Positions 6,484 to 15,445 are shown, numbered from the stretch's first letter. The stretch is DNA of 23,613 nucleotides from DASZTU01 sp035493835 (GCA_035493835.1 DATJHO010000040.1:1-23613), one strand, 5' to 3'. Notes: generated by a model from the letters alone, not told the origin. Translations and numbers: made by a program.

Positions 6484-8501
6484 CGCCTCGCCCCGGCGGC
6501 GAGCGCCCGCAGCGTGAACCGGAAGGTCGAGCCCCCTGAGGGACTGGCGTCAACCCAGATCCTGCCGCCATGGCGCTCGACGATGCGCCGACAGGCGGCA
6601 AGGCCGATGCCGGTGCCCTCGTACTGTTCACGGCTGTGGAGGCGGGTGAAGATCTCGAACACCTTTTCACGGAATTCGGGCTGGATGCCGATGCCGTTGT
6701 CGGCGACCGAAATCTCCCAGAAGCCCCCGGCACGCCGGCTGCTGAGCTCGATCCGCGGCGGCGCCGACGAGCGATATTTCAGCGCGTTGTCGAAAAGATT
6801 GGTGAAAAGCCGCTCGATGGTGGGCGGGTCGGCACTGACCTCGGGCAGTCTGCCGATGACGATCTCGCCCCCCGCTTCGACGACGCGGCCCGCCAGCGCC
6901 CCGGCGACGCGGTTGGCGGCTTGCTCGAGATCGAGCGGTTGCTGGGCCAAGGTTACGTTGCTGACCCGGGCATAGGTTAGCACGTTGTTGATAAGCGCCT
7001 TCATCCGCGTCGCGCCATCGACGGCATAGCCGATGAATTCGTCGGCTTCGGCGTCGAGCTTGCCCTGGTAGCGACGCCTGAGCAGTTGCAGGTAGCTGGC
7101 AACCATTCGCAACGGCTCCTGCAGATCGTGCGAGGCGACGTAGGCAAACTGCGAGAGCTCGTGGTTGGACCGCTGCAACTCATCTGCCTGCGCCGCAAGC
7201 TCGGACTCGCGCGATCTCACCTCCCGCATCATGGCTTCAAAAGCTCGCGCCAATTCGCCGGTCTCGTCGCCGCGGCGGCCGAGCGGGCCGAGATCGACGG
7301 TCCGATCGCCGGCCGCTACCCTGGTCGCGAGCTCGGTCATCTGGCGCAGCGGCCGGACGATCAGACGGGCCAGCCAGATCACCGCAAGAAAGACGATGAG
7401 CAGGCAGAAGGTCGCGGTCAGCGCAGTCTTGTTCCGCAAGCTGGTGATATCGGCCAGCAGGCCCACCTGGGATTGCAGGGCCGCGACCACGAGAAACCGC
7501 CCCGGCAGTTGGGGATCGAAGTAGATCCGCCGGGCGGCCGCCAGATAGCTTTCGGACGGCAGCCTGACGATCCCCGAGAAACGCTCCGCGCCCTGGCCAA
7601 ACAAGTCCGCCAGCTCGGGCAGGCCCTGCTGCAATTTCTGCCGTGGCAGCAATTGGAGCGTGGGCACCTTGTCGAAGTCGGGCGGTTGCAGATAGTCGCC
7701 GTCCTGATCGGCAAAATATTGCGACGAGGATTGCTTGAACTGCTGGTCGAACGCATCGAAAAACTGTGCGGCATCAAGGCCGACGCTGACGATGCCGAGG
7801 AGTTCGCCGGATTTGGAATAGGTCGGCGTTGCAACATTCATCACAGGCTCGCCCCCCTGCCCTGAAGCGATATCGGACGTGTAGACCGCGCCTTCCGGCA
7901 ATTTTGCGGTTTTCTCGAACACCGAGCGGGTAACCGCGATTTTGGTTTCGTCGGCCGGTAGGGCCCGAATATCGTCGCCGCTGGTCCGGGCGACTCGGGT
8001 GATGTCGCGGCCGCCTCGATCAACGCCGATCCAGGTGATCTGCGCGTATCGGGGCCGCGAGACCAGCATGGCCGAGAACAGCTCCGTCAGCCCGGCAGCC
8101 GCCGGCGCGGCGCCAGTTCCTTCGCTGGATTGAGAGCTGGCGGGGGCCGCAGGGGAGCTGCCCGAAAGGGCCGGAGTCTTGGAGAGGAACAGCACGTCCC
8201 CGCGCGCTGCGGCCAGCCGGGCGTTCAGCCTCACGTCAACGGCATCAAGCGTTGAGACCATCACGGCTTGCTCGCGCGACACGATCGCCCCCGCGCTGCC
8301 CGAATACATGAACAACGTGATCGAGACGATTGCTGCCAGCCCGATCGCCGCGGCCCAGGCGGCCAGCTGGGCGGCTATGCCGAAATGGATCTCGGGGCGG
8401 CGCCAGATTGGCTTGCGGTGCGCCCCGGCTGTCGCGGCGGCTTGCGGCGCATCACCGCCGGAAGGGGTGGCCCGCGGAATCGACAGGGCGTCTTCGCTCA
8501 T
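6480..8501 (-). CDS. Membrane sensor histidine kinase with periplasmic Cache-like domain, HAMP, HisKA and HATPase
   Basis: From the ATG at 8501 the protein has 673 residues. A cytoplasmic N-terminal tail of about 40 residues leads into membrane segment 1 (about 41-66) and a large periplasmic region (about 67-358), which resembles a double Cache sensor. It carries an Ala/Ser/Pro-rich insert at about 111-137. Membrane segment 2 (about 360-380), HAMP (about 380-432) and a short coiled coil follow. The HisKA box has SHDLQEPLRM (His458); the ATPase domain has N572, DNGIGI at 601-606 and EGTGIGLA at 628-635. All catalytic boxes are intact. A GTG at 8507 is an alternative start, but GGGA is better spaced for 8501. 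It overlaps the receiver gene and is divergent from the c-di-GMP genes. The ligand is unknown. Confidence 0.9.
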   Translation of the reverse strand: MSEDALSIPRATPSGGDAPQAAATAGAHRKPIWRRPEIHFGIAAQLAAWAAAIGLAAIVSITLFMYSGSAGAIVSREQAVMVSTLDAVDVRLNARLAAARGDVLFLSKTPALSGSSPAAPASSQSSEGTGAAPAAAGLTELFSAMLVSRPRYAQITWIGVDRGGRDITRVARTSGDDIRALPADETKIAVTRSVFEKTAKLPEGAVYTSDIASGQGGEPVMNVATPTYSKSGELLGIVSVGLDAAQFFDAFDQQFKQSSSQYFADQDGDYLQPPDFDKVPTLQLLPRQKLQQGLPELADLFGQGAERFSGIVRLPSESYLAAARRIYFDPQLPGRFLVVAALQSQVGLLADITSLRNKTALTATFCLLIVFLAVIWLARLIVRPLRQMTELATRVAAGDRTVDLGPLGRRGDETGELARAFEAMMREVRSRESELAAQADELQRSNHELSQFAYVASHDLQEPLRMVASYLQLLRRRYQGKLDAEADEFIGYAVDGATRMKALINNVLTYARVSNVTLAQQPLDLEQAANRVAGALAGRVVEAGGEIVIGRLPEVSADPPTIERLFTNLFDNALKYRSSAPPRIELSSRRAGGFWEISVADNGIGIQPEFREKVFEIFTRLHSREQYEGTGIGLAACRRIVERHGGRIWVDASPSGGSTFRFTLRALAAGARR

Positions 8502-8764
8502 CAGCACGTCCCAAATGAACCCAGCCTCTCAGGCCTGCAAAGTATTCGAATCAATCTCCTAAAAAATCCACAACCGCCACATTAGTATTTATGCGCCTCT
8601 GATATGTACAATATCCATTAATTGACGATCCATTTTCGCTTGATCTGCTTATCTTTGTGATCAATAGCGGGCGAGATTGTGACTAATACTATCTCGATGG
8701 AACTATCATATGAGTATAGAGACGACGGCGCAAACTGCACTGCGTTTACACAGGTAGGGCCGGC
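8502..8764. promoter_or_regulatory. Divergent control region between kinase operon and c-di-GMP operon, with paired inverted repeats
   Basis: This 263-base gap is clearly more AT-rich than its surroundings and separates two divergent transcripts. It contains GATAT-N5-ATATC (8601-8615), TTGATC-N13-GATCAA (8640-8664) and CGAGAT-N13-ATCTCG (8672-8696). The last two share the same gap and their centres are 32 bases apart, about three helical turns, as expected for two operator sites on one face of the DNA. No regulator can be named. A GGTAGGG lies before the ATG at 8765. Confidence 0.5.
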
Positions 8765-10534
8765 ATGTCCGCGGATGTAGACGTGATTTCGATTCTGCTG
8801 ATCGATGACAATCCGGGTGATCGCCGCATCGCCGAGATCGCGCTGAAGGAGGGCGAGCGCGATGCACAGATGTCCTGCCACATTCTCTCCGCTGGATGCC
8901 TGCGGGATGGTTTGGCGCTGCTGACGGCGGAGGATGCCCAAATCGATGCGATCATCCTCGACCTGGGGCTTCCCGATGCCAGTGGGTTCGAGGGCCTCCG
9001 CCGCCTGCGCAATGCGAACCCGGCCGTTCCCATCGTCGTGCTGACCGGCCAGCCCGACCTTTCGATGGCAATTGCTGCATTGAAGCGCGGGGCGAACGAC
9101 TATCTGGAAAAGGGCGAGATCCAGCCCAAGGCGCTGTGGCGGGCCATCCGGTATGCGATCGAGCGCAAGCAGAGTGAGGCGGATCTGCTCGCGCTCGCCA
9201 ATACCGACCCGCTGACTGGCCTGCTGAATCGGCGGGCCTTTTTCGGCCAGCTGGAAGCCGCCATCGAACAATCGCGCCGCTCGCAGCTTGCCTGCGCGAT
9301 CGTCGCCTTCGACCTCGACAACTTCAAGGAGGTCAATGACGTCTTCGGCCACCAGGCGGGCGACAACCTGCTGGTGGAGATCGCCCGGCGCGTGCGGGGG
9401 CAGATCCGCAAGACCGATTCGGCCGGCAGGCTGGGCGGGGACGAGTTTGCCGTGGTTGCACCCAACCTCAAATCGGGCAGCGGGGCGATCGAGATCGCCG
9501 AAAAGATCAAGCTGGCGGTTGCCACGATCGACGAACTCGACGGCGTCCACGTCAAAACCAGCATCAGCATCGGCATTGCGGTGTTTCCGATGGACGACAG
9601 CCCGGCCGACGTCCTGGTCTCGCACGCGGACATGGCAATGTACCGCTCCAAGGGGCGAAAATCCGGCCCGATCAATTTCTATGACGAGGAGATGGACCGG
9701 CAGGTGAAGGCCCGGCACGTGATCAAGAAGAGCATGCTCGGCGACATCGCGTCCGGCAAGTTCTTCCTCCACTACCAGCCGATCGTCGATACGCAGACCT
9801 ACGAGATTGTCGCGGCCGAGGGCCTGGCGCGCTGGCGCAACCAGAACGATGAGGTGATCGCCCCCGGCGAATTCATCCCGATCGCGGAGGAGACGGGCTG
9901 GATCTCGGCGCTCGGCGCACGCCTGCTCGAGGATGCCTGCGCCTACATCCAGCATTCGGTCGCCGGCGGTCGGCCCACGGTTCCGATCTCGCTCAACCTC
10001 TCGACCGTCCAGTGCCGCAACCAGCACTTTGCCTTGCAGTTGGTCAGCATCATCCTTCGCTACGGGATCGATCCGCACCTCATCAATTTCGAGATCACCG
10101 AGTCCGCCATCATCCAGAACATCGACATGACCCGGCGCAATATCGGCATGCTCAAGGACATCGGCATCGGCGTCCATATCGATGATTTCGGTACCGGCTA
10201 TTCCTCGTTGTCGATCCTCAGGGATTTGCCGCTCGACGTGCTCAAGGTGGACCGCAGCTTCGTTTCGGCGATGACCGAGGATAGCGGTGCCCACCAGATC
10301 GTGGAGGCCATTGCCGAGCTATCGCGGAGAATGCGGTTCAAGACCATCGCAGAGGGGGTCGAGACCGAGGAGCAGGCGCTGCGCTTGCGCGAGATCGGCA
10401 TCGACTATCTGCAGGGCTTCTACTTCTCCCCGCCGGTGAGGTTGGAGGAATTCAGGCGCATTCTCGATGCCGGAACACCTCTCGGGATTGCCCGCAAGGC
10501 CGATGCGGCGCTAGCCGCGCGCCACGAAGCATAG
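8765..10534 (+). CDS. REC-GGDEF-EAL response regulator (bifunctional c-di-GMP synthase/phosphodiesterase)
   Basis: The 589-residue soluble protein has three domains. The receiver (about 8-130) has an intact acidic pair (Asp14-Asp15), phosphoacceptor Asp66 and Lys116. The GGDEF domain (about 140-308) has an intact GGDEF at 224-228 and an RxxD product-inhibition site at 215-218. The EAL domain (about 318-570) has EGL in place of EAL at 352-354 but keeps the catalytic Glu352, NLS, EITES, DDFGTG (473-478), the Lys in LKVDRSF, AEGVET (529-534) and the Gln in LQGF. It should make c-di-GMP from two GTP and may also degrade it to pGpG, with phosphorylation setting the balance. Which activity dominates cannot be read from sequence. 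It is followed 41 bases later by a PilZ protein. Confidence 0.94.
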   Translation: MSADVDVISILLIDDNPGDRRIAEIALKEGERDAQMSCHILSAGCLRDGLALLTAEDAQIDAIILDLGLPDASGFEGLRRLRNANPAVPIVVLTGQPDLSMAIAALKRGANDYLEKGEIQPKALWRAIRYAIERKQSEADLLALANTDPLTGLLNRRAFFGQLEAAIEQSRRSQLACAIVAFDLDNFKEVNDVFGHQAGDNLLVEIARRVRGQIRKTDSAGRLGGDEFAVVAPNLKSGSGAIEIAEKIKLAVATIDELDGVHVKTSISIGIAVFPMDDSPADVLVSHADMAMYRSKGRKSGPINFYDEEMDRQVKARHVIKKSMLGDIASGKFFLHYQPIVDTQTYEIVAAEGLARWRNQNDEVIAPGEFIPIAEETGWISALGARLLEDACAYIQHSVAGGRPTVPISLNLSTVQCRNQHFALQLVSIILRYGIDPHLINFEITESAIIQNIDMTRRNIGMLKDIGIGVHIDDFGTGYSSLSILRDLPLDVLKVDRSFVSAMTEDSGAHQIVEAIAELSRRMRFKTIAEGVETEEQALRLREIGIDYLQGFYFSPPVRLEEFRRILDAGTPLGIARKADAALAARHEA

Positions 10535-10575
10535 CGATGCCGGGCGCAGACCCGGCTGCCTTGGAGAGACGGACG

Positions 10576-11886
10576 ATGTCGGACGGAACCATGCTGGACG
10601 AACAGGCCATCCGGGTCATCGTCGCCGCCACGAGCAGGGCCGAGCGCGCGGCACTCTGCGAGCAACTGCGCCGGCCCGGTGGCATGCTCGTTGAAGAAGT
10701 CGGCAGCTGGCGCGAGGTGCGGGATCATCTGGACGAGTTGCGTTATGACGTTGCCGTCGTCAGTGGCGCCGTCGGTGGGATTTCCGCCATTGAGCTCAAC
10801 CAGAACATAAAAATGTTCTGCAAGGAGCCGCCCGCGACGATCCTGCTCGACATGGCCGGCAATATGCATGCGGCGATAAAGGCCTTTCATTGCGGATTTG
10901 CCGACTATCTGCCGAGGGAGCCGGGGCGGGACCTTGGACTGCGCGATGCAGTGGTGGCCGCGTATCGCATCATTTCCGCCGAGCGGGCCCGCACGCAGCG
11001 GTTTCGCGAGCTCGAAAGGCTGGCTCAGCAGGACTCCGTCACGGGGCTCCCCAATCACCACTATCTGCTGGAGCGGCTGGACCAGTTGATCGGCTTGGGC
11101 AAGCGCCATGGCAGCGCCTTTGGGGTCATGCTGATCCGGGTCAACAGGCTGGACCGGATCAGGAGCAGTTTTGGCGGCACCGTGGGGGATGCGGTGCTCT
11201 ATGCCTTTGCCAAGCGGTTGCACACTGTGAGCCGACGGTCGGCGATGCATGGCCGGTTCGCCGACGATTGCTTCCTGTACCTGCTCGAAGGCGACGTCAC
11301 CGAGGAGAGCGTCGTTGGCGCCTGCGCCCGTCTGAAGGAGGCTCTGGCGTTTTCTCTCGAGCTGGAAAACGTCGGGCTCACGGTGTCGGCAAGCGTTGCG
11401 GCCAGCATCTTTCCCGGAGCGGGCAATACTGTGGAGGCTTTGCTCGAGGCGGCCGGGGCCAAACTGCGCCAGATTCCTGAAGCGCTCGAAGAGCAAGGCA
11501 TTTCCGGCATTGGCGACGACGGCAGCGAGCCGGCCAAGCGGGCACCGTCTTTTCGTTCGGCGCAACCTGAAAGCATAATGGTTCCCACAGTACCGCTCGA
11601 CCAAAAAAGCCCGGGCACTGCCACCCGCCTGAGCGATCGCCGCAATGCCGTGCGGCGGCGTTGCCTCAAGCGCGGCCTGCTGGTGTTGAGCAATGGCTTC
11701 AGCACGGTGAATTGCGTGATCCGCGACCTGTCGGAGGCCGGCGCACGCGTCGAGGTCGAAGGCAGCTTCAACCCGCTCGAGGGCTTCGAGCTCCGCCTGG
11801 TCGAATCCGGGAGGCAATACAAGGTGGAGAAGCGCTGGCAAAACGGGAACAGGCTGGGCCTCAAATTCCTGCAGCAAGTCAGATAG
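10576..11886 (+). CDS. PilZ protein with degenerate receiver and degenerate GGDEF domains (putative c-di-GMP effector)
   Basis: From the ATG at 10576 (GGAG at 10563-10566) the protein has 436 residues; the frame is open from 10537 but lacks a ribosome site there. Residues about 10-130 look like a receiver that has lost the acidic pair, the phosphoacceptor (Ser63 in DVAVVSG) and the Lys. Residues about 148-300 keep a GGDEF-domain opening (DSVTGLPN), but the signature is FADDC at 228-232, the metal Asp is Asn (IRVN) and the RxxD site is gone. Residues about 354-433 form a PilZ domain with the full binding motif: RNAVR at 356-360 and DLSEAG at 384-389. So it should bind c-di-GMP but not make it. 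Its output partner is unknown. It is co-directional with the REC-GGDEF-EAL gene. Confidence 0.85.
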   Translation: MSDGTMLDEQAIRVIVAATSRAERAALCEQLRRPGGMLVEEVGSWREVRDHLDELRYDVAVVSGAVGGISAIELNQNIKMFCKEPPATILLDMAGNMHAAIKAFHCGFADYLPREPGRDLGLRDAVVAAYRIISAERARTQRFRELERLAQQDSVTGLPNHHYLLERLDQLIGLGKRHGSAFGVMLIRVNRLDRIRSSFGGTVGDAVLYAFAKRLHTVSRRSAMHGRFADDCFLYLLEGDVTEESVVGACARLKEALAFSLELENVGLTVSASVAASIFPGAGNTVEALLEAAGAKLRQIPEALEEQGISGIGDDGSEPAKRAPSFRSAQPESIMVPTVPLDQKSPGTATRLSDRRNAVRRRCLKRGLLVLSNGFSTVNCVIRDLSEAGARVEVEGSFNPLEGFELRLVESGRQYKVEKRWQNGNRLGLKFLQQVR

Positions 11887-11962
11887 GCCGGCCCCAAAAA
11901 GAGGCGTGTTCCCAGCGCAAAAGTGCTATCCACTTTGCCAAACACGCCTTTGGGAAAAACCG

Positions 11963-13351
<1,389 letters not shown>

Positions 13352-13383
13352 TCGCAGTAACCCAGGCGAACACTGGCCGCAGT

Positions 13384-13409
13384 GCGTTGGGGAGGGCGTT
13401 CCCCAACGC
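13384..13409 (+). terminator. Strong hairpin downstream of the M20 peptidase gene
   Basis: A perfect 10-bp inverted repeat (GCGTTGGGGA / TCCCCAACGC) with a 6-base loop starts 33 bases after the peptidase stop. No U-run follows directly, so it may act as an incomplete terminator or as a 3' end stabiliser. Confidence 0.5.
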
Positions 13410-13515
13410 GCCACGATTAAGGCAGTTTTGCAAAATGCAATGCCACAAGTGTGGACGCGGCGCCTCATTGTGGCAAAAATCCAAGCCAATGAAGCGTTCG
13501 TGATCGGGGCGGCGC

Positions 13516-13548
13516 TAACCGTTAACCAATCGTCAGCTATAAGGATTC
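13516..13548 (+). promoter_or_regulatory. Possible CtrA half-sites with a GANTC methylation site upstream of the L,D-transpeptidase gene
   Basis: Within the 357-base gap before the transpeptidase gene, TAACC (13516-13520) and TTAACC (13522-13527) stand next to each other and a GATTC (GANTC, the CcrM methylation site) follows at 13544-13548, with TATAAG at 13538-13543. TTAACC-type elements and GANTC sites are the hallmarks of cell-cycle promoters in alphaproteobacteria. The canonical TTAA-N7-TTAA spacing is absent, so this is only a candidate. The rest of 13410-13708 shows no gene. Confidence 0.3.
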
Positions 13549-13708
13549 GGCATCAAGCAAGCCACCCCCTCGCGGCGGGACGGCCTGATGACCCCGGACC
13601 CTTGCCTGGTTGTACCCGCATCGCGGGGCAGCATTTCTTTGTGCATTGGCGGTCCTAGGTCACAGGAGTCCGGCCGACGCGCCGAAGATCACGACGAGAA
13701 CCTGACAC

Positions 13709-14383
13709 ATGAACATTGCCCTAGATCCAGTTCTTAAGCGCCGTCATTTCCTGTTCGGCGGCGCGAGCCTTGCGGCATTGTCCCTTGCGGGCTGCGCCAC
13801 GACCGATAGCCAGCAGGCGTCGCTCGAGCCCAATATCGATGCTTCTTATCTCGAAATGTATGCGGCAATGCCGAACGAGAAGTTCCCGATCCCGGCGGTC
13901 GATCTGAGAACCGTTCCGCCGCAGTTCTGGCGCACCGAGGTGGCCGATCCGACCGGAGAGCGGCCGGGGACGCTGGTGGTGCATACGGCCGAGCGCTATC
14001 TTTACCTCGTCGAACCAGGCGGTCGCGCCATCCGCTACGGCGTCGGCATCGGTCGCGAGGGCTTTGCCTGGGCGGGACATGGCCATATCGCGCGCAAGGC
14101 CGAATGGCCGACCTGGACCCCGCCCGCGGAAATGGTCATCCGCGATCCGGCTTCTGCCCCCTACAAGGACGGCATGCCCGGCGGGATCAACAACCCACTC
14201 GGCGCGCGCGCCATGTACATCTACAACGAAAAGAACCAGGACACGCTCTATCGCGTCCACGGAACCAATGATCCCTCGACCATCGGCACGGCCGTGTCGA
14301 GCGGCTGCGTGCGCCTGATCGATCAGGACGTGATCGACCTCTATGGCCGTGTGCCGGTCGGCACGCATATCGTCGTGGTCTGA
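13709..14383 (+). CDS. L,D-transpeptidase, predicted Tat-exported lipoprotein
   Basis: The 224-residue protein begins with a signal peptide that carries both a twin-arginine-like motif (KRRHFLFGG, Arg11-Arg12) and a lipobox (LAGC, Cys29). It is therefore probably exported folded by Tat and lipid-anchored. The mature part is a YkuD/ErfK-type L,D-transpeptidase domain (about 85-224) with the active-site motif from His184 (HGTNDP) through SSGCVRL, catalytic Cys200. Such enzymes form 3-3 peptidoglycan cross-links or attach proteins to peptidoglycan in the periplasm; which of these applies is not visible. A 357-base upstream gap carries candidate cell-cycle sites, and a clear terminator follows. 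An OmpA-type lipoprotein is encoded just downstream on the other strand. Confidence 0.93.
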   Translation: MNIALDPVLKRRHFLFGGASLAALSLAGCATTDSQQASLEPNIDASYLEMYAAMPNEKFPIPAVDLRTVPPQFWRTEVADPTGERPGTLVVHTAERYLYLVEPGGRAIRYGVGIGREGFAWAGHGHIARKAEWPTWTPPAEMVIRDPASAPYKDGMPGGINNPLGARAMYIYNEKNQDTLYRVHGTNDPSTIGTAVSSGCVRLIDQDVIDLYGRVPVGTHIVVV

Positions 14384-14407
14384 GCGCCTTAATCACTATA
14401 ATCGAGC

Positions 14408-14438
14408 CAGCGGCCCCTGATGGGGCCGTTGTGCTTTT
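14408..14438 (+). terminator. Intrinsic terminator of the L,D-transpeptidase gene
   Basis: A 10-bp stem (CAGCGGCCCC / GGGGCCGTTG, one G-U pair) with a TGAT loop begins 25 bases after the stop codon and is followed by a short T-run at 14435-14438. Seven of the stem pairs are consecutive G-C pairs. Confidence 0.75.
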
Positions 14439-14492
14439 AAGCCTGCACGTATTCAGCGGAACCGGCCGCAAAAGCTGCACGTTCCCCTCGGG

Positions 14493-14510
14493 TATAATTC
14501 GGCCGAGGAG
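14493..14510 (+). promoter_or_regulatory. Candidate -10 element and Shine-Dalgarno site of the small gene at 14519
   Basis: A perfect TATAAT lies at 14493-14498, followed by GAGGAG at 14505-14510, 8 bases before the ATG at 14519. No good -35 hexamer is seen at the expected distance. If TATAAT is a real -10 box, the transcript would start almost at the ribosome site, giving a near-leaderless mRNA. Confidence 0.4.
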
Positions 14511-14518
14511 CGACGAGC

Positions 14519-14770
14519 ATGAATTTCCCGCCGCCCGGAAGTGAAGCTGGCGCTCGATCTACGCCGCTCGAGATCGCTCGTCACGAGTTGTTCACCGCGC
14601 GCGAAAAGATCGAATTGCTGCGTCGGCTGAAGGCGGAAATCACCGCTGAGCACGTCGATCCGAAGGCCTTGGGGTTTGATGCCGAGGACATCGACAAGGC
14701 GATCGAAGAGGTGAAATCGGCCGCCGGCAGCGGGCAGGACGCCGAGGCCGTGCGCCGGGGCGATTTTTAG
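14519..14770 (+). CDS. Small hypothetical protein (83 residues)
   Basis: I do not recognise this 83-residue protein. It has a strong ribosome site (GAGGAG, 8-base spacing) and its own TATAAT upstream, which favours a real gene. After a proline- and glycine-rich start, residues 16-45 form a charged amphipathic helix (EIARHELFTAREKIELLRRL and on). Residues about 50-68 form a second, acidic helix (FDAEDIDKAIEEVKSA), and the tail is AVRRGDF. There is no signal peptide or membrane segment, so a cytoplasmic helical hairpin protein is likely. It ends 3 bases before the stop of the convergent OmpA-type gene, so the two transcripts must overlap at their 3' ends. Confidence 0.65.
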   Translation: MNFPPPGSEAGARSTPLEIARHELFTAREKIELLRRLKAEITAEHVDPKALGFDAEDIDKAIEEVKSAAGSGQDAEAVRRGDF

Positions 14771-14773
14771 GCC

Positions 14774-15445
14774 TCATCCGGCGCTGAGCGGGGAGATCTG
14801 GATTTCCACGCGGCGATTCTTGGCTCGCCCGACCTCGTTGGCGTCGGACGCGACGGGGTTGGCCGAGCCGCGCCCCTCGATATAGAACCGGCGCTGATCC
14901 ACGCCCTGGTTGGCGAGCGCCGTCGCCACGGACACGGCGCGGCGCTGCGAAATGTCCCGGCCCTGCTGCTCCGTGCCCGAATTGTCCGAATAGCCGTAAA
15001 CGTCAACCACGGTCTTGTCGTATTTTTTGACCAGCCCGCCGATCTTGGCCAGCGTCGGGGCGAATTGGGGTTTTACCGCCGACTTGCCGTCCTCAAAGGT
15101 CAGGAAGCCGGGCAGCGTCACGATGAGCTGGTCGCCCGCGCGGGTGACCGACGCGCCGGAACTGCCCAACTGGGCACGGAGATCGGCTTCTTCCTGATCC
15201 ATGTAGCCAGCGATCGCCGCATGCTTCAGCGGGACATCGCCGGCGGCAAGGAGACTGGCAACGCGCGGATCGGAACTCGTCGCCGCGCCGGTGACTTGCG
15301 GCGAAGGCGCGCTCGCCACAGGCGGGGGAACCGACGTGCTCGCCGGTTGGCTTGCCTCTGCTGGCCCGCCAAAGGGGTTGGGGAGCGTCGCGCAACCGGC
15401 GAGAAGCAGCACCGCAAAGCTGGCAACGACGAGACGAGCGAACAT
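14774..15445 (-). CDS. OmpA-family outer-membrane lipoprotein
   Basis: From the ATG at 15445 the protein has 223 residues. Residues 1-17 are a lipoprotein signal peptide with lipobox LLAGC (Cys18). A Pro/Ser/Ala-rich linker follows (about 25-60), then a spacer with a charged helix (YMDQEEADLRAQL) and a C-terminal OmpA-like peptidoglycan-binding domain (about 110-220). That domain has the features VYGYSDNSG, SQRRAVSVATAL, GRGSANPVA and NRRVEI. It probably tethers the outer membrane to peptidoglycan, like YiaD/Pal-type proteins. The frame is open 17 codons further upstream, but the signal peptide and a GGGGA site support 15445. It converges with a small gene after a 3-base gap, near an L,D-transpeptidase gene, suggesting a cell-envelope group. 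Confidence 0.9.
   Translation of the reverse strand: MFARLVVASFAVLLLAGCATLPNPFGGPAEASQPASTSVPPPVASAPSPQVTGAATSSDPRVASLLAAGDVPLKHAAIAGYMDQEEADLRAQLGSSGASVTRAGDQLIVTLPGFLTFEDGKSAVKPQFAPTLAKIGGLVKKYDKTVVDVYGYSDNSGTEQQGRDISQRRAVSVATALANQGVDQRRFYIEGRGSANPVASDANEVGRAKNRRVEIQISPLSAG

Noticed and set aside
8699..8725. GGAAC as a possible general stress (EcfG) -35 element
   Set aside because: No CGTT lies 16-17 bases downstream, so the required -10 part is missing.
8618..10294. 558-codon open frame on the minus strand
   Set aside because: It is a mirror of the REC-GGDEF-EAL gene on the plus strand; its product is Asp/Arg/Gly-rich with no domain, and high GC keeps the antisense frame open.
10420..11877. 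485-codon open frame on the minus strand
   Set aside because: It is antisense to the PilZ protein gene, with no recognisable domain or ribosome site.
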